From Megamonas sp. UBA1796 (GTDB taxonomy: Bacteria; Bacillota; Negativicutes; Selenomonadales; Selenomonadaceae), in assembly GCA_002319795.1 (NCBI GenBank), contig DCFU01000031.1, positions 160,700 through 224,699 of the forward strand: a DNA stretch of 64,000 nucleotides, read 5' to 3'. Below the pieces are notes generated by a model that did no database searches, had not been told where the DNA came from, and saw only the letters and a list, made by a program, of their open reading frames with translations. Positions 18,273 to 27,986 of the stretch are shown here, one piece after another. A program made the position numbers and the translations under genes. The stretch's first letter is position 1; each line of letters opens with the position of its first letter.

Positions 18273-18364
18273 AAAGATTACCTCCGTTTTTTATGAAAAT
18301 TTTGTTTTGCTTGTACAGGTTCGGATGATTTTCTTATACAGGTGCTAGTCTATAAAAGCGGCTG

Positions 18365-18751
18365 TTAAATCTTAGCTGGATCTGCAGCGGATATGGCTTG
18401 GACAGAACGTGTTGCAATGATATCGCTCCCGAGTCCCAGGATATTCTTTCGGACGATATCGCCGCTTGCTACCGGGGCCTGAAGCTTGATTTTTTTAATT
18501 TCTTCCATGACATCGAAAATCCTGTTTTTGGGGATGGGCCGTACAAGGCGTACGCTGACTAAGGGAAGCACCCCATTTGCAACCAGTACGGATGTGGCAA
18601 TCGTACGTTCCGGAGCAAGGATTTCCTGTCGTACATACGCATCGCCCTTTGGACATAGATTTCCTGTTATAGAAAGAATCTCCCGGTCGCTGACTTCTGT
18701 CTCAATCTCGCAGCTATTCGGACAGATTATACATGTATATATCTTTTTCAT
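18365..18751 (-). CDS. DUF1667 small Fe-S-type subunit of a GlpABC-like dehydrogenase
   Basis: The 128-residue protein starts with four Cys in CIICPNSCEIE and NLCPKGDAY (residues 7, 10, 14, 33), the layout of DUF1667 proteins. These accompany GlpA/GlpB-type flavoproteins in Firmicutes. Its start overlaps the stop of the 18748 gene by four bases. Probable role: an electron-transfer or assembly subunit of the membrane-associated dehydrogenase. Confidence 0.82.
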   Translation of the reverse strand: MKKIYTCIICPNSCEIETEVSDREILSITGNLCPKGDAYVRQEILAPERTIATSVLVANGVLPLVSVRLVRPIPKNRIFDVMEEIKKIKLQAPVASGDIVRKNILGLGSDIIATRSVQAISAADPAKI

Positions 18752-19986
18752 TCCACGGATACCTCCAAATCCTCGGTGCAGTTTATATTTGCAGCGGGGA
18801 TTTTAATTTGCAGCATCTCAGCCGGAACTGCCCTGCGGAATTCATGCGCTGCAACGATATGGTTGCCCTGCTGCACGAGGATGCGGCCATTGCGATGCGG
18901 GGAAGACACTCTGAGCGAAAGCAGAAAATCTGTTTTGCCGCTGATTCGCTGCGGCACTACATGGCCGATGCTGCTGCCGGCGCTTATCTTCAACGGACAA
19001 TCGCGCAGCGGCTCGCCCAGTATATATCTGGCGGCAGAATCCGCCAGTTTTTCGGCCTCAAGTGATACAAAGTCCACAAGATCGTGTACATGCAGTACAT
19101 TGCCTGCGGCAAAAACTCCCGGCAGACTCGTTTGGAAATTTTCATCAACCACAGCGCCGTTTGTGTGTAGATCGAGTATGCCGCCAGCTTCTGAGGTGAG
19201 TTCGTTTTCCGGAATCAATCCTACAGAAAGGATGAGGGTATCACAGGCGTAAAACTTTTCTGTCCCTGGTATCGGCGTTCTGGTGCTGTCGACTTCGGAT
19301 ACAGTAACTCCTTTCAGACGAGCATCTCCATGAATCTCTGTTACTGTGTGGCTCAAATAAAGCGGGATGCCGTAATCGTTCAGACATTGCTCCACATTGC
19401 GCGGCAAGCCGCTGGCATAGGGAAGTACTTCAAATACGGCCTGTACATGTGCACCTTCAAGTGTCAATCGTCTGGCCATAATCATACCGATATCGCCGGA
19501 ACCCAAAATGATGATTTCTTTGCCGGGCATTCGATTGTAAAGGTTCATATAGGCTTGTGCTGTGCCGGCAGTAAACACACCTGCCGGCCGTTCACCCGGG
19601 ATGCCCAATGCGCCCCGCGTGCGTTCGCGGCAGCCCATAGCAAGAATGACAGCTTTGGCGGACCATTCCTCCAGGCCGCTGCGGGATGCTGCTGTTACGA
19701 TTTTTCTCGTACCGGCTTTAAGACCCAGCACCATCGTATCTGTCAGATACGGGATATGATATTTTTCAATTTCGTCAAGGAAGCGTTGGGCGTATTCCGG
19801 TCCGCTTAATGTTTCATGGAAACGTGTAAGACCAAAACCATCATGGATGCATTGACGTAAAATTCCGCCGGGATTTTTTTCGCGTTCCAGGATAAGAACG
19901 TCATGGATGCCTTTTTTATAAAGAGCGGCTGCTGCGGCAAGTCCCGCCGGACCACCGCCGATAATAATTACATCTTTTTCTTTCAT
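18748..19986 (-). CDS. FAD/NAD(P)-binding oxidoreductase, GlpB-like second subunit
   Basis: The 412-residue flavoprotein has an N-terminal dinucleotide motif IIGGGPAGLAAAAAL and a second nucleotide fold around IILGSGDIGMIMARRL near residue 160. GVFAAGNVLHVHD near residue 300 is the usual second FAD site. It is translationally coupled on both sides (four-base overlaps with 18365 and 19983). With those it forms a three-part dehydrogenase set resembling anaerobic glycerol-3-phosphate dehydrogenase; the substrate may differ. Confidence 0.85.
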   Translation of the reverse strand: MKEKDVIIIGGGPAGLAAAAALYKKGIHDVLILEREKNPGGILRQCIHDGFGLTRFHETLSGPEYAQRFLDEIEKYHIPYLTDTMVLGLKAGTRKIVTAASRSGLEEWSAKAVILAMGCRERTRGALGIPGERPAGVFTAGTAQAYMNLYNRMPGKEIIILGSGDIGMIMARRLTLEGAHVQAVFEVLPYASGLPRNVEQCLNDYGIPLYLSHTVTEIHGDARLKGVTVSEVDSTRTPIPGTEKFYACDTLILSVGLIPENELTSEAGGILDLHTNGAVVDENFQTSLPGVFAAGNVLHVHDLVDFVSLEAEKLADSAARYILGEPLRDCPLKISAGSSIGHVVPQRISGKTDFLLSLRVSSPHRNGRILVQQGNHIVAAHEFRRAVPAEMLQIKIPAANINCTEDLEVSVE

Positions 19987-21443
19987 ATACCTTCACGCAC
20001 CTTTCCCTGCAGGAGCCATGCACCCTGACGGCTGTAAATAATATCTTTGGCCTGTCTGCCGCATTCCTTCTCTAATAACTGCTCGAGTCTGGTCTGACAG
20101 TAGCCACCCTGGCAGCGGCCCATCATACAACGTGTGCGATATTTGACTCCTGTCATGGTGCTTACTCCGAGAGGATTATGGATGGCCTGCAGCAGTTCGG
20201 CTTTTGTGACCTTTTCACAGCGGCAGATAATCTCACCATAGTCCGGATTTGCGGCAATCAGCGCGGCCTGCTCTTCCCTGGTACATGCTGCGAAACGGCG
20301 GATCCCGCGGCGTATCGGACTGAATGACCGATTTGCTGTAAGCTTTTCGCGTTCCTGCATGAGCCCGGTAACATAACGTGCAATAGGCACAGCTGAGGTC
20401 AGGCCCGGTGATTCAATCCCGACGAGATTGATGGCATGCGGAGCAATATCGTCGCGGAGTTCAATTTTATAATCCTGGATGTTTCCATTGGCATCTACCC
20501 ACTTGGGCAGAATACCGGAAAAATTGCGGATCTGGTCTTTGCGGCTGATATGTGGCCAAAGCCGGGAGGCACTCTCTATAAGAAAATCTATGTTTCTTTT
20601 AGGTACGCCGTAATATGAGAAATCTGTAACGTTTTCGGCATTCGGACCAACGGTTACATTACCGTCAATTGTATTTGTTACATGAACACCCATATAGGTG
20701 TTGCTTGGCACCGGATAAACTGGCATGGGAAGCAGCGCACCAAGCTTCTTATCGAGTACAATATAGTCTCCCTTGGAGCCTATGACCTTGTATCCTTTAA
20801 TGCCAAGCATATCCGAGATTTCTTTGCAGCCAAGTCCGGCGGCATTCACTATCCAACGGGAGGAGAAGCAGCCTTGGGAAGTTTTTACGATATACAGGCT
20901 GTCCCTGTCTCGCTGGATATCAATGACCCGGTGCCCAAAATAAAAATCCACGCCATTGGCTTGGGCATTTTCCGCCAGTGCTACCGTGTAAAGAAATGGA
21001 TCCATGATACCGCTGTTATGCGACCACATCGCGAATTTGCCGATGACCGCGGGAACGAGTTCGTGGAGTTTATCATCACCGATGATTTCCAGATTTGTTA
21101 CACCATTTGCTTTGCCCTGGCGGAGTGTGTTATGAAGATGGGTCATATCCTCAGGCGTATTCCCGACAAGCACTTTGCCACAGCGCTCAAAGGGAAAATC
21201 CAGCTCACTTGCGAGATCCCCCATCATGCGATTTGCTTCAACACAAAAGCGGGCTTTCAGAGATGCTGTGTCATAAGCAAAGCCCCCATGTACTACGGCT
21301 GAATTCCTGCCGCTTGTCTCGTTACATACATCCAGATTCTTTTCCAGCACACCGATCTTAAGCTTGTATCGTGCCATTTCTCGTGCGATGGCGCTGCCAA
21401 TAACGCCAGCACCGATAATCAGTACATCATATTGTTCTTGCAT
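19983..21443 (-). CDS. GlpA/LhgO-like FAD-dependent dehydrogenase with C-terminal [2Fe-2S] BFD-like domain
   Basis: The 486-residue protein has a DAO-type FAD fold (VLIIGAGVIGSAIAREM at the start, then SGRNSAVVHGG) through about residue 370. A BFD-like domain with four Cys follows (ICRCEKVT and TRCMMGRCQGGYC, about residues 400-460). This is the GlpA layout, though residues 1-370 equally resemble L-2-hydroxyglutarate oxidase. It is the first gene of the dehydrogenase operon, behind a strong promoter with a GntR-type site. It likely oxidises a small hydroxy-acid or glycerol-phosphate-like compound. Confidence 0.85.
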   Translation of the reverse strand: MQEQYDVLIIGAGVIGSAIAREMARYKLKIGVLEKNLDVCNETSGRNSAVVHGGFAYDTASLKARFCVEANRMMGDLASELDFPFERCGKVLVGNTPEDMTHLHNTLRQGKANGVTNLEIIGDDKLHELVPAVIGKFAMWSHNSGIMDPFLYTVALAENAQANGVDFYFGHRVIDIQRDRDSLYIVKTSQGCFSSRWIVNAAGLGCKEISDMLGIKGYKVIGSKGDYIVLDKKLGALLPMPVYPVPSNTYMGVHVTNTIDGNVTVGPNAENVTDFSYYGVPKRNIDFLIESASRLWPHISRKDQIRNFSGILPKWVDANGNIQDYKIELRDDIAPHAINLVGIESPGLTSAVPIARYVTGLMQEREKLTANRSFSPIRRGIRRFAACTREEQAALIAANPDYGEIICRCEKVTKAELLQAIHNPLGVSTMTGVKYRTRCMMGRCQGGYCQTRLEQLLEKECGRQAKDIIYSRQGAWLLQGKVREGI

Positions 21444-21487
21444 AAATTCTCCTCTCGTATCATATTACATTGACTGATATATATTAC

Positions 21488-21526
21488 ATACAATGTATTA
21501 TATATTTATATTTTCTGATTTGTCAA
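21488..21526 (-). promoter_or_regulatory. operon promoter with GntR-type palindrome on the -10
   Basis: On the minus strand TTGACA (21521-21526) and TATAAT (21497-21502) are both perfect, with an 18-base spacer. The palindrome ATACA-A-TGTAT at 21488-21498 overlaps the downstream end of the -10. A repressor bound there would block initiation; the FCD-GntR gene 200 bases away is the obvious candidate. Confidence 0.75.
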
Positions 21527-21563
21527 GCATAATGAGAAGAACACAGCAGGCAGAAAAGACACG

Positions 21564-21613
21564 AAAAACAGCCATTGCCTGTATTTCACTGATACAAGCA
21601 ATGGCTGTGCTGT
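21564..21613 (-). terminator. terminator of the gntR gene
   Basis: ACAGCCATTGC and its exact complement form an 11-base stem. On the minus strand it is followed by a run of T (A run at 21564-21568), so it closes the gntR transcript before the dehydrogenase promoter. Confidence 0.8.
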
Positions 21614-21701
21614 AATTTTTTTGGTATGGCTGGTTTTCTGGCAGGAAGCGTTCAGAGCTTTTCACTAGCGTGGAAGATTGTATTCTATATCTGGAACTAT
21701 G

Positions 21702-22394
21702 CTATACAGGCTTGGCGTGTTCTCTGAAATATTGCGGGTACATGTTCTTCATCGGAACAAGATTCTCGCAATATCGCTTCATATGCTGACGCGCAATCTT
21801 GTAAGCAGCCGCTTCATTTTTTGCCTCAATCGCATCTACCAGATGCTCATGATCAAGCAAGATGTGGCTTGCCGGGCAGCAATGGAAGCTCAGTACGGTT
21901 GTCCTGTCAAAATGCGGGGCTACCGATTCGACCAGTTCGTTCCAATATTGTTTGCCGCACATGTTATACAGCATGGAATGAAATTTTTTATCCAATTCAA
22001 AAATTTTTTTCTGCTGGTTCTTTTCTATATAGTAACGCCAGATGATGATATTTTCACGTAACAAATCCAAATCTTCAGAAGTCAGTATCCGGCAGGCAAT
22101 CCGGGCTACTTCGGATTCCAATACAGCCCTGAGCTGCCGGACTTCTTCGACGATGGATTCATCAATATATGATATGTAGGTTCCGCGCTTTGAATAAATA
22201 TCTATTAAATGGTCCTTATGTAAGTCTAAAACAGCTTCACGAATCGGGGTCCGGCTGATATGAAAAGCCTCACATAAGGCCTGCTCGACAATTTTTTCGC
22301 CTGGTTTCAAGTTGATATTTACGATATTATAAATCAGGATACGGCATACATATTGTTTTACGGATTCATCCGGATAGCGGGTTTGTATCTCCAT
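21702..22394 (-). CDS. GntR-family regulator, FadR/FCD subfamily
   Basis: This 230-residue repressor has an N-terminal winged helix (ICEAF-like turn with HISRTPIREAVLDLHKD, residues 40-75) and an all-helical FCD ligand domain. The FCD metal-site residues are visible as D, H, H in FELDKKFHSML, HEHLVDAIEAKNE and ARQHMKRY. The ATG follows GGAGG on the minus strand. FCD regulators respond to small carboxylates, which fits an ACS transporter and hydroxy-acid dehydrogenase downstream. It likely controls that operon and itself, given palindromes at both promoters. Confidence 0.88.
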   Translation of the reverse strand: MEIQTRYPDESVKQYVCRILIYNIVNINLKPGEKIVEQALCEAFHISRTPIREAVLDLHKDHLIDIYSKRGTYISYIDESIVEEVRQLRAVLESEVARIACRILTSEDLDLLRENIIIWRYYIEKNQQKKIFELDKKFHSMLYNMCGKQYWNELVESVAPHFDRTTVLSFHCCPASHILLDHEHLVDAIEAKNEAAAYKIARQHMKRYCENLVPMKNMYPQYFREHAKPV

Positions 22395-22777
22395 AAAAAG
22401 CCTCCTTATAGCATATATTTTGATTGTAATATATTACATAGCTTTTTGCAACCCAAAAGCAATTTTACTGATAAAAAAGGAAAATAAAAAAATTAGGTAT
22501 ATCATCTCATATTTTATTTGCAGGGATTTATTAAATTCATATTTTAAAATACCTGTTTTTAGGAAAAAAATGAGATATACTATGGATATTGTATGAAATG
22601 ATATTTGTATGTGATAATAAAATAAGACTAAATGCTCAAGGGCTATCTGGGTTATTCATTGAATAAATAGAGTTATATAATTGAACGGATTCTGGTCTTT
22701 TTGTATTTCCGTATGGAGAATGCTATAAAACAGAAAAAAGAGTCCGGCAGAAGATAAAACTGGAAAGGCGTGTAGGA
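22395..22777. other. intergenic stretch with GntR autoregulatory palindrome
   Basis: Directly upstream of gntR, at 22426-22437, lies the perfect palindrome GTAATATATTAC, which shares the TTACAT-like half with the dehydrogenase promoter region. The rest is AT-rich and without an ORF, and must hold the chemoreceptor promoter. Nothing else is seen. Confidence 0.5.
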
Positions 22778-24754
22778 ATGGGTATTAAACAAAAGTTTTT
22801 TTGCCTGGTTGGTGTAGTAGGGATCATTCTGACAGTGATTTCGGGCGTAGGGTATTATATTGCATATTCGCATCTCTTGACGAGCATTGAAAATGAAATA
22901 CAGGCCAATGTGAAGGAAGAGGGGCTGCGGCTTGATGCGTGGCTGCAGGAAAAAGCTTCCCTGGCAACAGGGGCGTCTCGTCAGATGCACAATCTAAGTG
23001 GTACGGTAGTCGATTCGAGAGAGATTTTAAGCCTGGTGGATGGGGTCCCGGGTATTATGGATTTATCCCATGGGACGGAATCGGGCTCCTTCATGTCGTG
23101 GTCGGACGGTGACTTGTCGCAGGAAGCGGATCCACGGACACGCCCATGGTACAAAGAAGCAAAGGCGGCCGGGAAAACTGTTTTTACAGAGGTATACAAG
23201 AATGTCGGCGGCGAGAATGACGGAAAGCTGGTAGTATCGGCAGCAGCTCCGTATAACGACAAGAATGGAGCGTTCCGGGGAGCCGTGTGTGAGGATATTA
23301 TGCTGGATGAATTGGATAAGTTCGTTGACAGCATAAAATATCATAATGAGGGACAAGGCATTGTGATTGACAAAACCGGCTCGATTATTGCGACTGCCGG
23401 GAATGAACCAGTAATGTCGAAGCTCAGTGATGATCCGGGCTTGAAGGATAAGGAAAAAGAGCTAAAAGACCAGTCCGAAGGCTATTTTACGGTAACAAGG
23501 GATGGGCAGAAGCAGATCTTTGCGTATGTGACACTGGAGGATGTCGGATGGACCGTTGGTATTTTTGTTCCGGAAGATTTTGTGTTTGCCGATATGAAGA
23601 CAATGAAAATCACGTACAGCCTGCTGGTGCTGGTGGGAATATTGCTCGTAGCCTTCGCAGGGATAAAGTTTTCCCAACGTATTACAGGCGTTATTCTGCG
23701 GCTGAGAAATCATGCGGATGAGCTGGCAAAAGGGAATCTGCAGCTAGAGGATATGGTGGTTGAGTCCGGGGATGAATTGGGCGCGCTTACAAAATCCTTT
23801 AATGTCATGCGGTATAATATACATGGGCTTGTCTGCAAAATAGTGTCTACAGCCGAACAGATGGCAGCATCATCAGAAGAGCTGACCGCTAGTGCTGAGC
23901 AATCTGCGCAGGCATCGAATCAGGTCGCAGGCTCTGTAGCCAGGGTAGCGGAAGGGACGGAGGCACAGCTTCGCCTCACGGAGCATGCGGATAACACGGT
24001 TCAGCAGATTTCGAAGGCAATTACACAAGTTGCTTCGAATACGGAAATCGTCTCAGCCGCTGCAGAAAAGACCACAGAAACAGCGAATGCTGGTGAAGAG
24101 GCCATCAAAAAGGCTGTCATGCAGATGAAAACCATAGAGGAAAAAACCAATGCGACGTCGGCTGTCATTGGGGAATTGGAAGAACGTTCCCAGAGAATTG
24201 GCCATATTGTGGATGTTATATCAAATATTTCCGGACAGACCAATCTATTGGCCCTCAATGCAGCGGTCGAAGCAGCCAGAGCGGGTGAAGCCGGAAGAGG
24301 CTTTGCAGTTGTGGCGGAGGAAGTCCGTAAGCTGGCGGAACAATCACAGCAGGCGGCCAAGCAGATAACGGAGCTCATTGATGAGGTGCAGGAAAAAACA
24401 AATAGTGCAGTTGCTTTTATGGAAGATGGCAAACAGGAAGTCGACCATGGGGCAGAGGTAGTATCGTCGGCCGGGGAAAGTTTTGGGGAAATACTGGATA
24501 TGGTACGGGATATGACCAAGCAGGTGTATGAGATTTCGGCATCCATCGAGGAAATTACGGGTGGTACCCAAAAAGTTGTGGATGCTGTACAAAATATAGA
24601 TCAGGAAGGCAGAAAGGCAACGGAACAGACCCAGACAATATCTGCTTCAACCGAAGAGCAATCCGCGTCCATCGAGGAAATTGCCTCGGCGAGCCATCAC
24701 CTGGCTGGCATGGCGGAGGATTTGCAGAAAGCAATCCGACAATTTAAAGTTTAA
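22778..24754 (+). CDS. methyl-accepting chemotaxis protein with dCache sensor
   Basis: The 658-residue transmembrane receptor has a membrane segment at about 8-29, an extracytoplasmic dCache-type domain to about 280 and a second membrane segment (LLVLVGILLVAFAG). A HAMP linker follows, then a long signalling coiled coil. The hairpin tip with GRGFAVVAEEVRKLAEQS is near residue 515. The domain core (DPRTRPWYKEAKAAG) is the dCache motif that often binds amino acids or carboxylates. No other chemotaxis gene is adjacent. The ligand is unknown. Confidence 0.93.
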   Translation: MGIKQKFFCLVGVVGIILTVISGVGYYIAYSHLLTSIENEIQANVKEEGLRLDAWLQEKASLATGASRQMHNLSGTVVDSREILSLVDGVPGIMDLSHGTESGSFMSWSDGDLSQEADPRTRPWYKEAKAAGKTVFTEVYKNVGGENDGKLVVSAAAPYNDKNGAFRGAVCEDIMLDELDKFVDSIKYHNEGQGIVIDKTGSIIATAGNEPVMSKLSDDPGLKDKEKELKDQSEGYFTVTRDGQKQIFAYVTLEDVGWTVGIFVPEDFVFADMKTMKITYSLLVLVGILLVAFAGIKFSQRITGVILRLRNHADELAKGNLQLEDMVVESGDELGALTKSFNVMRYNIHGLVCKIVSTAEQMAASSEELTASAEQSAQASNQVAGSVARVAEGTEAQLRLTEHADNTVQQISKAITQVASNTEIVSAAAEKTTETANAGEEAIKKAVMQMKTIEEKTNATSAVIGELEERSQRIGHIVDVISNISGQTNLLALNAAVEAARAGEAGRGFAVVAEEVRKLAEQSQQAAKQITELIDEVQEKTNSAVAFMEDGKQEVDHGAEVVSSAGESFGEILDMVRDMTKQVYEISASIEEITGGTQKVVDAVQNIDQEGRKATEQTQTISASTEEQSASIEEIASASHHLAGMAEDLQKAIRQFKV

Positions 24755-24773
24755 GATTTTTATAGCTGGACCT

Positions 24774-24810
24774 AAGGGCTGCCAAAAGGAATTGGCAGCC
24801 CTTATTATTT
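24774..24810 (+). terminator. terminator after the chemoreceptor
   Basis: AAGGGCTGCCAA pairs with TTGGCAGCCCTT over a six-base loop, followed by ATTATTTT. The remaining 230 bases before the symporter gene show no ORF. Confidence 0.8.
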
Positions 24811-25038
24811 TGAGCGTTTTAAGCTTAAATAACTGCAAAATGAGTATGAAATGTAAACTGTGGTATTCATAAACGAGCTAATTGCTTCTTGTGTTTTTTT
24901 GATTTTTATTATACAATAAAGCCGGACAAGGCTTTACTGGCTGGATTCCTGGCGAAGGCGCCTCATTGTGTGGACAGTGCGTGGGTTCGAGTTGAAGCAG
25001 TGCATATTTTGCTATGAGGCAGAAGGGCAGGGACCAGT

Positions 25039-26487
25039 GTGTCTATACAAATGATTATTGTGTGCTTGTATGTTGTTTTTTTGTTTGGGGTTTCTTTTTA
25101 TTTCAAGAGACGAGCGGATAAAAACCCCATGGAGTATCTTTTTGCCGGGAGAAATCTCAATACGGTGCTGGTTGCGTTCAATGTGGCAGGTCTCGCCGTA
25201 GGTGCGGCCTCTACGGTAGGGGTGGCGGAGAATGCTACGCAGGTTGGTATTGCTGCGGGCTGGTATAATGCGGCATGGTCTTTCGGGGCTGTATTGATGG
25301 GCTTGCTGGCGGCAGGAAAATATCGGACGCTCAAATGCTCTACGATACCTGAGCTTTTCGAGCGCTGTTACGATACGCGCGGACGTATTGTGAGCCTGCT
25401 CGGGCTTGTACTCATTTTGCTTTGCATTACCTCGTTGCAATATGTAGCCGGCGGAGCGATACTTTCGACGCTCATGCCGGAAATTTTCTCCATGCAGGGC
25501 GGTATGCTCATGAGTGCGGTTGTCTTTATCAGCATCACGGTTGTTGGCGGGCTCTGGTCGTCAGGGACATCGCATATACTGAGTGTGCTTCTTATCTATG
25601 GGGGCACGACTTTTTCTATGTTTAAAGTATTGCAGCGTGAGGGCGGGTTCACAGCAATGCAAAATGCGCTGCCGCCAGCGGCGTTTGACTGGTTTAGCCC
25701 GCTCGGGGGGCTTGGCATGGCCGTCATACTTGCCTGGATGCTTGTCATGGCTTCGCAGGCCATTACCGCGCAGGGAACCGTGCAAATAGCCTGCAGTGCA
25801 AAAGATGCGAAGACGGCTCGCAATGGGTTCATTTTGGCCGGAATCCTCATTTTTCCCATCGGTTTTGTTTCTGCGATTCTTGGACTTGCGGCGAAGGTAC
25901 AGTTCCCCGGATTGAATCCGACGATGGCTCTGCCGCAGATTGTTATGAGCTTGGATCCTCTTACTTCGGGCCTTACTTTGGCTGCACTTTGGGCAGCGGA
26001 TGTTTCTACGGCCTGTACGATTCTTTTGGGAGCGGGTACGATTTTGGCCCAGGATGTTTACAAGCGCTTCATAAATCCACAGGTATCTTCTGCTAAATTT
26101 CTCAGAGTCAACCGCTGGATTATCTTGCTGGTGGGAGTTGGCACGCTTTGGATTGCATTCAATGCTGCGGGGATATTGAAAACCATGATGATTGGGCTGA
26201 GTCTTACTACCGCCTTTACCATTGTATTCCTGTTTACGATTTTTGCACCGGGACTGTGCCGCAGAAGCTCGGCTTTTTATACGACACTTGTGGGTATTGC
26301 CGGATTAGTCATCTGGCAGCTTGTGCCTGCGGTTCGCTTTTTACCGCATGTCATCTATTTCGAATGGATTATCTGTTTGGCGACGTTCCTGCTCATTGCG
26401 GTGTTTGATTCCGTGCCGATAAGGAATCCGGCATCGACCGTTCCGGAGGAACCGTCCGAAGCGATGGTTTTGGAACCGCATGCCTGA
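25039..26487 (+). CDS. sodium:solute symporter (SSS family)
   Basis: The 482-residue protein has about thirteen hydrophobic helices and family motifs such as YLFAGRNLNTVLVAFNVAG and, later, AALWAADVSTACTILLGAGT. The GTG at 25039 is chosen because GGGA lies five bases upstream; an ATG four codons later is possible. It stands alone between the chemoreceptor and a YheO regulator. The substrate cannot be named; amino acids or carboxylates are typical of the family. Confidence 0.85.
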   Translation: MSIQMIIVCLYVVFLFGVSFYFKRRADKNPMEYLFAGRNLNTVLVAFNVAGLAVGAASTVGVAENATQVGIAAGWYNAAWSFGAVLMGLLAAGKYRTLKCSTIPELFERCYDTRGRIVSLLGLVLILLCITSLQYVAGGAILSTLMPEIFSMQGGMLMSAVVFISITVVGGLWSSGTSHILSVLLIYGGTTFSMFKVLQREGGFTAMQNALPPAAFDWFSPLGGLGMAVILAWMLVMASQAITAQGTVQIACSAKDAKTARNGFILAGILIFPIGFVSAILGLAAKVQFPGLNPTMALPQIVMSLDPLTSGLTLAALWAADVSTACTILLGAGTILAQDVYKRFINPQVSSAKFLRVNRWIILLVGVGTLWIAFNAAGILKTMMIGLSLTTAFTIVFLFTIFAPGLCRRSSAFYTTLVGIAGLVIWQLVPAVRFLPHVIYFEWIICLATFLLIAVFDSVPIRNPASTVPEEPSEAMVLEPHA

Positions 26488-26847
26488 GTAGTATGTCTAC
26501 AAGGCTATAAGCTGTCTGAAATGAAGAGCCTATAGCCTTGTGGACCATAACGTAAGATTGGGCGTATAAAGCCGTATGTGGTTTTATATGGAGTAAAGTT
26601 TTACGATTCATGGCATAGGAAATGATACTTTACATATATGAAGATGAATTTTGAAATAGACAAATTTTAAGATATTTTCGTGTTCGATATTTTATGTACA
26701 TTAAAATTTGGTTTTAGCAATAAAGTTAGCAATTTCGGATTTCACTTTATAAAAAAATGTAAAATCTGAGCAAATAATTAAAAACCTAACTTGCGGTACG
26801 AATTTAATATTTTTCAGAATGTAGAATTATTATATATGAGGTGCATT
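26488..26847. other. intergenic stretch; hairpin and yheO-type promoter region
   Basis: An 11-base stem (ACAAGGCTATA and complement, 26497-26542) lacks a T run and is a weak terminator candidate for the symporter. The remainder is AT-rich and without an ORF; it should contain the promoter of the YheO-type gene, but no clear -35/-10 pair was identified. Confidence 0.4.
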
Positions 26848-27564
26848 ATGGTAAAACTTGATAAGTATATTTCTTATGTCGATTTTTTGGGAGAGACATT
26901 TGGGGATAATTATGAAATCGTATTGCATGATTTATCAAATCCAGAGCATTCTATTGTAGCTATTGTGCATGGTGAGCTTAGCGGGCGTCATGTTGGCGGA
27001 CCGGTGACGGATTTGACCTTAAAAATATTAAAACGTTTTAAACAAGAGCGAAAAACCTATTTCTCGAATTATCATGGTAAGACCATGAATGGGCATGTTT
27101 TTCTATGCTCCAGCTATTTTATACAAGATGAAGCTGGAGAGGCTGCTGCGGTTTTATGCATAAACCATAATGTTACTCCATATATGCAGGTAAGAGAATT
27201 TATTACAAATCATATTATTAAAGACAGCGGTGGATTGAAAATGCCGGAGTTCCCATCCAACCATGAAGCGGTTGTCAAACAAGAAGTTTCACCGCTGGTG
27301 CCAAAAGCCGTGGCAAACGCGTTTGAAAATTTTCAGGGAACGGTTAATGATGTTATTGACACGATGATTACACATGTATTGCGTAACTATAATGTGCCAG
27401 TGGCTCGTTTATCCGGCAAAGAGCGTAAAGAAATCGTTCATGCATTGAATGAAAACGGATTATTCCTGTTAAAAGGAGGAATTCCGGCTTTGGCTGCTCG
27501 GTTAAATGTATCAGAACCTACTATTTACAGGCATTTGCGCCGGGAAAAAATAGAAAATAGTTAA
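26848..27564 (+). CDS. YheO/DauR-type PAS-HTH regulator
   Basis: The 238-residue protein has a YheO-like PAS sensor (residues 1-115, with DNYEIVLHDLSNPEHSIV) and a C-terminal HTH_22 domain (IPALAARLNVSEPTIYRHLR). ATG 26848 follows GAGGTG; the longer in-frame ORF from 26791 has no ribosome-binding site. It ends at a strong terminator and is followed by the ridA remnant, cyuP and cyuA on the same strand, so it is a candidate regulator of cysteine/serine catabolism. In E. coli a different family (CyuR) does that job. Confidence 0.85.
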   Translation: MVKLDKYISYVDFLGETFGDNYEIVLHDLSNPEHSIVAIVHGELSGRHVGGPVTDLTLKILKRFKQERKTYFSNYHGKTMNGHVFLCSSYFIQDEAGEAAAVLCINHNVTPYMQVREFITNHIIKDSGGLKMPEFPSNHEAVVKQEVSPLVPKAVANAFENFQGTVNDVIDTMITHVLRNYNVPVARLSGKERKEIVHALNENGLFLLKGGIPALAARLNVSEPTIYRHLRREKIENS

Positions 27565-27630
27565 TAAAATATAATATGTGAAGCACGGCAAGTGCTGCTT
27601 CGTTGTTTATACCGGCAGTGCGTTTATCAG

Positions 27631-27655
27631 GCAGGGGGATTCCCCTGCTTTTTTT
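27631..27655 (+). terminator. terminator after the YheO-type gene
   Basis: GCAGGGG and CCCCTGC form a tight stem followed by seven T. Confidence 0.85.
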
Positions 27656-27737
27656 GTGTGCAAGAATACGATAGGATATATTAATGTAAAAAAATTATCT
27701 ATGTGATAATAAAATGATTGCAAAACTGAATTGTTTG

Positions 27738-27753
27738 TGCTATATTTATAGCA
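27738..27753 (+). promoter_or_regulatory. candidate operator ahead of the cyu genes
   Basis: TGCTAT-ATTT-ATAGCA is a perfect inverted repeat in an AT-rich region upstream of the ridA remnant and cyuP. Position and symmetry suggest a regulator site; the YheO-type protein is one candidate. No clear promoter elements could be fixed around it. Confidence 0.4.
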
Positions 27754-27986
27754 TAAATATTATCGCGGTAATAAACATTTATCTAAAGCTTTTCTATAAT
27801 AAAGGGGAGATGGCGCACAAATCCGATATCTTCTATAGGGCAAAAATTTTGGTAGAAGTAGTGGCAGAGCGTATGTCTGGCTTTAGAAGCGGGAGAAAAG
27901 GAATTCTTTAAGCCGTACACAATGTATGGTAGTTTTAGAAGCTTATTTTTTGGAATTATTGCAATAAAAGACACAATAGGGATATC

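Noticed and set aside
24970..25000. tRNA-like GGTTCGAG stretch
   Set aside because: No acceptor or anticodon stems can be formed around it.
27714..27911. 65-residue ORF ahead of the ridA remnant
   Set aside because: No ribosome-binding site at its start, biased composition, and it runs through the candidate operator palindrome. An internal ATG has its SD touching the start.
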